The position numbers and the translations under genes were made by a program. From the NCBI GenBank assembly GCA_036936605.1, contig JAUPFV010000001.1:216037530-216101529 (forward strand): a DNA stretch of 64,000 nt, written 5' to 3'. Source of the DNA: Limnanthes douglasii subsp. nivea. Its lineage: Eukaryota > Streptophyta > Magnoliopsida > Brassicales > Limnanthaceae. Below are positions 58,646-64,000 of the stretch, one piece after another. How positions within the stretch are numbered: position 1 is the stretch's first letter; every line of letters begins with the position of its first letter. The notes beneath the pieces were generated by a model. It had not been told where the DNA came from. It searched no databases and saw only the letters and a list, made by a program, of their open reading frames with translations.

Positions 58646-58946
58646 TATGGATCATGCTTTAACTTTAATTGTATTCAGATAAGTAAAAATGTATGAAGAA
58701 ATAAAGCAAGTTGATAAAATGATTGATTATATAAAGTGCCTTGGGCGACCAAATGCTTAACCAAATCTGATGAGGAAATTACAAAATGTATTGGCCATGA
58801 CAAGGACTTGCACAAAAACGTATACGAGTGGAAATTAAAACACTAAAATTCTTTGTATACATCAAGGGCTTACTTAGAACTAAAAACATTAGAACATACT
58901 GGCCTCAAGGCTCATTCCGATCGATAGTTTCATCTTTTTTTCCTCC

Positions 58947-61774
58947 TCAACTCTCACCATCAGAGTCCTCTTCATCGTAACAGTCTTTGTATGAATCATC
59001 AAAAATACCAAGTTGGTCAGCTAAAGGCATATCATGATTAGGTAACTGATGATACGGCGGAAATAGAAGAAGAAACAACGATAGATGAAACCCTAATTCA
59101 AGGGTAACATGATGCAACCCTAATCTAAGGGTAACAAAGAGTGAAATTTTCAGAGATAAAAAATCTATTATTCCAAAAACTTAAAATAACTTAAGGCATG
59201 AGGCTTTATATAAGAGCTTCTCAAAACCCTAAATTATAATACAAGGAAATAAAATAAATGTTTTAAAATAAAATAAAATCAAATCTTAATATAATTAGAT
59301 TTGATTTAAATACATAAGATATTTGAATAAAATAAAATTAAATTAAAAAGGCTTTTTTTGTTTGGACTTTCTGGACTACATCAGTAGCAGATCAACTGGT
59401 ACATGTCCCCACAATTCCCCAAGAGCTACTTAGAATATCTCTTGTGGAATAACAATACCATATCCGATCTGACCGAGTCACCCATTTCTTGCAAATAATG
59501 TATAATTATTTCAGCATACGCATCCACGAAATTGGTTATATCTTGAGTAGACTTTGCCTTAAGAGATGAATTCTCACCATATTTCTTCTTGATAAAATTA
59601 TCAAGGTTTTTATTTTAATCTGACACGTGCTTGTCACCAGATTGCTGGTTCTTTAAGGTGGTCATCTCCTTGGAAGTAGATGAGTGTAAACCTTTATAAT
59701 CAGATTGCAAATTGTCACGATCGGATTTTTCTTGAACTAGGTCATCTTTAACTGAATTTAATTCTCCGTTTAGGCTTTCACCCTTGATTTTCTATTCCTC
59801 AACTTAATTCTTCAGACTTTGGTTCTCATTCGGAAGAGAAGTAATTTCTTCAACTTGAGACCTAACGTATCTCTCCAATTCAATGATCCTAAAACTGCAT
59901 ATCCCAGCTCATTGTTCTTCTTTGTTACATCGTAGGGAAGCCCGTCGCATACCACATCAGTTGTAGTATTGGTAGACTCGGGAAAGGCAGAGTAAAAAAC
60001 ATCAAAATAGAAGTTCCCTATGTCCTCCATTTGACCACCATCTCCAAAACCTCGCCTATCAAGTGAAGGAAGAAGGAGGATTGGATATTTTGGTTTTAGG
60101 AGAAAGACTAACAACTAGGATGGTTGGAGGGGGAACTTCTGGATAAAGTATAATCTCCAAACTGATTGAAGTCTTTTTTTTACACTCTTGTCACTATCAT
60201 TTTTACCCATTACGTGTCCTTTCTTCTTCTTGGGAACAAAAGATTCTGATGACAACTTACCATTTTCAATAGTGGCAGAAATGACCTCCAACAAGGACGC
60301 ATCAATCTCATATGGTTGCCCCTCACTTCCAACTTTAGAAGTAAACTATCATTAGCCCTCCTTGCTCTTTTTATTCTTGTTTTTATTGTTGGGAGCTCTA
60401 TTCCTTGGCTGACATAAATAATTTTCCATCAGCTACCTCAGTCCTTTTAAGGATGTTAGTAGCTTGAAGACGACTGGTGAATTGCTCCCACAATAGTTCC
60501 CGAACATGTTTGGTCCTCCAAAGATAAGATTTGACAAATTTTTTAGGAGTAAAACAGTTGTGGAATTCATTGGACCCTTTTCATGGGCCCATTGATTCAG
60601 CTTCCTAAAGGTCACTTTTGATGCATTCAAATATTGTAGGTAGGCCTTTAAGATGGCTGGTATAAAAAAATATTTTATTAGAAATAAAAGACAAATAACA
60701 CAGAAAATAGTAAAAATAAGCACGAAAAGACTTACGTGTGATCTTCCAATGCCTTGTGAGTTGGCTCAGATTTCTTTTAAAAAAAGATCTTCTTGTCATT
60801 TTCCAATGACCAAAGATGAACAATAATTAGGTTTTCTAAATCTTTTTTTACTTCCAATAGGTCATTTACCACTTTGTAATTATTCATCATATCAAAATAA
60901 TAAATGGGAATGTAAGTATTGCGAGATAGCGACACTATAGTAGGCAGTTTCTATATGGGCATCAAAATTTTAGAAAAGCCTAGAGGCAATGGTGCATGCC
61001 ATCAGGGAGAACCAAGAATTCGGGCTAGCTTATCTTGGACATAATATGACCAGGCTAAAGTATCTCACTATCTCAGGGGCCAAGGGAAACTGGAGTCCTC
61101 GATTAAGCACATCAGTGTAGACCACCAACTCTCTAGCCCGAAAGTCCATCGGAATCTCTCCGGGTTAGGGCAGCCTCACTTTAGCTGAATTAGGGAATCC
61201 CTATTGGTCTTGGATTCCCTCCAATTTAGACTCATGAAAGTAGAAGTAAGAAATTTTATGCAAGTAATGATGTATTTCACATTAAAATTATAAAAATTAG
61301 GACCGACGTGCCCAACGAAATAGGAAGGAAGAAGTTCAGTTTCTACTTCTTGGGCTTTGCCTTTATCCTGGTTATCACTATCTTCTCGCTCCTTCGGATT
61401 CTACTTCTCTGATGGCCTTGAAGTTACCCTAGTTAGACCAAATATCTCAAAATGGGAGTCTCTGTAAGTGTCCTCTATATTTGCAACCATAACTTGTGAT
61501 CTAGATTCTAAAGGCTCAGTGAGCTGAGCAGTTAGGGTTTCTTCCTCAGGTCGAGAAGACTATGTTGCAAGAGTGGTAGGATTTTCGCCCATGCTTGGCT
61601 CTGATGGGGAATTAACTACATGGGTAGTAATGCCCCCCCCTATGTTCGGAACTGGTGATGTGGGAATATAAGTGAGTGTGGGTTGGTTTGTTGGTTCAGA
61701 GTAGAATATTGTTTTTTCATTTTGAAAAGTCTAGTAACTCTGCGTGAAGTATTCTCATCATTATCTGATCCCAT
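58947..61774 (-). pseudogene. Opposite-strand extra gene of Tat-like element 2, with intron, disrupted
   Basis: The ATG at 61774 opens MGSDNDENTSRRVTRLFKMK, like the MGSD start of element 1's copy. The conserved domain is recognisable at about 60960-61200 (EIPMDFRARELVVYTDVLNR, GLQFPLAPEIVRYFSLV, ASPNSWFSLMACTIASRLF). A GT-AG intron is at about 60657-60735 and is followed by ILKAYLQYLNASKVTFRKLN, aligned with KEFSDYVEERKTTCAKLN of element 1. Then comes a coiled coil (VEEITSLPNENQSLKN, SDRDNLQSDYKGLHSS) and, past a solo LTR, an acidic end (FDDSYKDCYDEEDSDGES, stop at 58947). Frameshifts and stops are frequent. The role is unknown. Confidence 0.65.
59047..59383 (-). mobile_element. Solo LTR inserted in the opposite-strand gene
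   Basis: On the minus strand it opens TGATGTAGTCC and ends CGGCGTATCATCA-like (plus-strand tgatgatacggcgg at the left end). A minus-strand TATA-like cttatataaagcc lies near 59205. It is bordered by gtaac (59042-59046) and gtagc (59384-59388), four of five bases alike. Its removal rejoins coiled-coil and acidic-tail sequences of the gene. The family is unassigned. Confidence 0.6.
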
Positions 61775-62480
61775 AGTTGTGAAGAAGGAAAGGTTTCGAC
61801 GGCTAGTGGTACCGTTGGATTGGAATGACCTGATTGTTTGAGGAGAGTGGATGGGTGATGTGAACGACTGGGCTGTTGAAGTAGGTTTGGAAGGAATACA
61901 GTTTCAGTTGTAAATTTAAACCCTTTCTACTGAGTAGACTGAGTTACAACAATTGGACCCGAAGATGCAGGTAACCCAACAGCGGCTCTTGGTTTCTTTT
62001 TCTATTCTTCTTGCTTAGATAAATTTAGATACCGGAAAATATGATTCACGGTGGCTAATTTGTTAGGGAAAGGAAAATCTTGTAGGAAAGAAATTCATAT
62101 TTTAAGGAAAATACTTTTTCCACCTGAAAATTAAAATGTAAGCTCTCTCTAATTCTAGAAATACCAACAGTAAAAATTGAATAAAACTTATATAAAGTCT
62201 AAAAAATATTTAAGTGCCCTAATAGAGAATGATAATCGACATCGGTAGCTATGAGATCTAGGAGAGTGTAGTCGTTTCTCTTATTTGATTTGATGGTTTT
62301 ACCTAAGGTAAAATGAGTTTGTAGATCCAGTAATAAATTGACATGTGTCTCTCAAAATAACTAAGTTGAAGTTGTGACATTTGGGGTAGTAACCATTTTT
62401 AAATAAACCAATCAGAATCTGTTCGGATATATGTTAGTTAGCTCTCCCCAAATGATTATGAGAGAGCTAAGGAGGCTAGA

Positions 62481-62809
62481 TGATAGGGTCGAAAATAATT
62501 AGGGGCTAACAATGAAAATGGGTCGCATTTATCTTGGAGGGGCATTTTAGACTCATAATAAAATCTATGCTGAGTAAGTTGGGTGCCTAGTGACTATGTT
62601 GTGTGCCAACGTAGTATTTTGTGAATAATTCTTGAGCCCAGGGACTCATGAATTTGACCCATATCCTTGACTCGACCGTGGATACGAAATCATCTTATAA
62701 ATTATCCAAAGAACAACAACCATCTATTATTTTTATTAACCTTTACCCAAAAATAAATACAACATCTTAACACTTACCTTAAATACCCTCCCACTAGATT
62801 TTGTCATCA
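62481..62809 (+). repeat. 3' LTR of Tat-like element 2
   Basis: It starts TGATAGGGTCGAAAATAATT directly after the purine-rich gagagctaaggaggctaga and ends TTTTGTCATCA. It is collinear with 56169-56548. A TATA-like cttataaattatcc lies near 62695. Confidence 0.8.
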
Positions 62810-62995
62810 CCCAAATATGATTTTCTTTCTCATGTAGAAGTGATGAAATTGGCTCAACGAGAGAGGAACTATGGGAACATCATGTTTATTCATATTCTGT
62901 TTTAACGAGCTTGTCGACACCATACATTTATTTGTATCATGGCTAGAATCCATGGGTGCAACTATAATAGACTCGTCAACGTGCCTTTTGTTGGA

Positions 62996-63310
62996 CTACT
63001 CCCGAACCGAGATACATGAAATAATATTATTAACAAACTCAATTTCATCAGCAATGACATGGTTCTTCTTTTTAATGACAAGGCTCACGCCGGAAACGAG
63101 AGCATCGTCTATGTCGATAATAATAACTTTCTTCGAGGTGGCATCAGTATTTTTCGTAACAACAAAGATCATATTCGATGTAGCAACATCATCCTTGAGT
63201 AACGAGACCTCGGTAGTAGGAACCAAACCTTTTCTCTTAGACACTAAAATTTGTTCTTTTTTCGCAACTTCTTCTTTGGAGATATCTATCCTAATGTAAG
63301 ACCGTCTCAC
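62996..63310 (-). pseudogene. Possible N-terminal part of the outer element's opposite-strand gene
   Basis: A 104-codon frame (IDISKEEVAKKEQILVSKRK, then IIIDIDDALVSGVSLVIKKK) has the lysine-rich composition of the N-terminal region of the other opposite-strand genes, and its position is right for one split by the inner element. No residue-level match was found, so this is mainly positional inference. The plus-strand frame over the same bases is hydrophobic and looks like a shadow. Confidence 0.3.
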
Positions 63311-63689
63311 ATAGTATTCAGTCTTTTACTTGGGTGCACAGGAATAATAAAAATATTATTTTTCTATTCGTGATGAAGACGATTTTATCATGCTTGTCCT
63401 CGAGATCGTCCTCCTGGCATGGAAGGGTTGTTTCAAGGTTTGATAATCTCTTCTTACCATCAACTAGGGTACATTTAAACCAAGCCCAACTCTATTCATG
63501 TTATACAAATGTTCCAACAAGATAATTTGTAGATTTCCAAGATTAGTTTCCTCTCAAGTTAATGTCAAAATTTACTTTCCATCTTTAGTCATGGTGAGCT
63601 CAAAGATGGGCCACAAACCGCTAAAAAGAAATGTTACTCCGTAAAAAGAGAATCTAACTCCATTACGACACCGAATAGGTAGTGGTAGG

Positions 63690-64000
63690 TAGTATTGTTA
63701 AAGATTAGAAGAAGGAAATACAAGACAATAATGCGAGGCAACCAAAGTACAAGGTAGATATATATACAAGACAAGGGTGTTGGAAACACCATATAAGGGT
63801 TATAAAGAATGTAATACGATGCATTAATACGAGGAAACCAGAAGAAAATATAGATAGATATAAGATGATGGTGATGGGATATACCATACGAGGCTCGTGA
63901 AGAAGGAATAAGACGAGTGTATAGTGCATTTGAAGTCACCATAATAAAAGTTACTTAGAAATGTATATGTACATTTATCATGGAACGCGACTAACATTTA
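63690..64000 (+). repeat. LTR-like repeat shared with 52930-53250, cut by the window end
   Basis: Words such as gaggcaaccaaagtac, gatggtgatgggatatacca, tacgaggctcgtgaagaagg, gtgcatttgaa and aaagttacttagaaatgtat occur here in the same order as in 52985-53240. This fits the 3' LTR of the outer gypsy element. The remainder lies outside the window. Bases 63311-63689 hold no recognisable gene. Confidence 0.5.

Larger units (their letters stand above)
56169..62809 (+). mobile_element. Tat-like Ty3/gypsy element 2, internally deleted and nested
   Basis: LTRs at 56169-56548 and 62481-62809 enclose an integrase remnant on the plus strand, a minisatellite and an opposite-strand gene. Gag, protease, RT and RNase H are deleted. 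Its position between the C-terminal and presumed N-terminal parts of another element's opposite-strand gene suggests insertion into that element. No perfect target duplication is visible (tacac on the left, cccaa on the right). Confidence 0.75.

Noticed and set aside
62871..63299. 142-codon plus-strand hydrophobic frame resembling a membrane protein
   Set aside because: It is the complement of a lysine-rich minus-strand frame; hydrophobicity follows from that. No start context or family supports it.

Overview
The window looks like nuclear DNA from a flowering plant, probably a eudicot. It is AT-rich, it carries one split gene with GT-AG introns, and almost everything else is plant transposable-element sequence of several superfamilies, much of it nested. 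I see no bacterial or viral replicon features. Host coding content is small: one intact-looking six-exon gene for a BSD-domain protein (16096-19894, minus strand), a stray PPR E-domain fragment (20689-20919), and a doubtful multi-exon model near 40.7-41.5 kb.

Left part (1-14.6 kb): a tandem segmental duplication, one copy of which is split by a hAT-like non-autonomous element; small tandem duplications; a badly decayed Ty1/copia element (about 3.1-7.1 kb); a divergent solo LTR; then a nearly full-length L1-type LINE (about 8.08-14.58 kb, plus strand) with ORF1, ORF2 (endonuclease, RT, RNase H), a poly-A tail and a probable target-site duplication. Both LINE ORFs are broken by a few stops and frameshifts.

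Middle (16-29 kb): the BSD gene; a Ty1/copia pol split by a compact 2656-bp LTR element (21387-24042) that has near-identical LTRs, a perfect 5-bp duplication, a primer-binding site, a gag ORF and a PPR-like stretch but no pol. The copia element then runs through an LTR into the start of a second gag. A fold-back repeat, a tRNA-derived SINE and a degenerate ~180-bp tandem repeat follow.

29.9-34.4 kb and 52-64 kb hold three related Ty3/gypsy elements of Tat-like architecture. In each, pol is followed by a short tandem-repeat tract and then by an extra gene on the opposite strand. Two of these genes share a similarly placed small intron, and the proteins resemble the family annotated as putative gypsy-type transposon (PF04195-like). 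One element (56169-62809) lies inside another, and is itself interrupted by a solo LTR.

36.9-39.1 kb is a ~400-bp satellite array interrupted by a small element. 39.8-44.5 kb contains a 25-bp minisatellite organised in ~890-bp higher-order blocks. 44.75-44.91 kb is a long AT hairpin. 45.4-51 kb is a second, older L1-type LINE on the minus strand. The genes do not form a pathway; the organisation is that of a repeat-dense, probably heterochromatic or pericentromeric plant region around one conserved gene.
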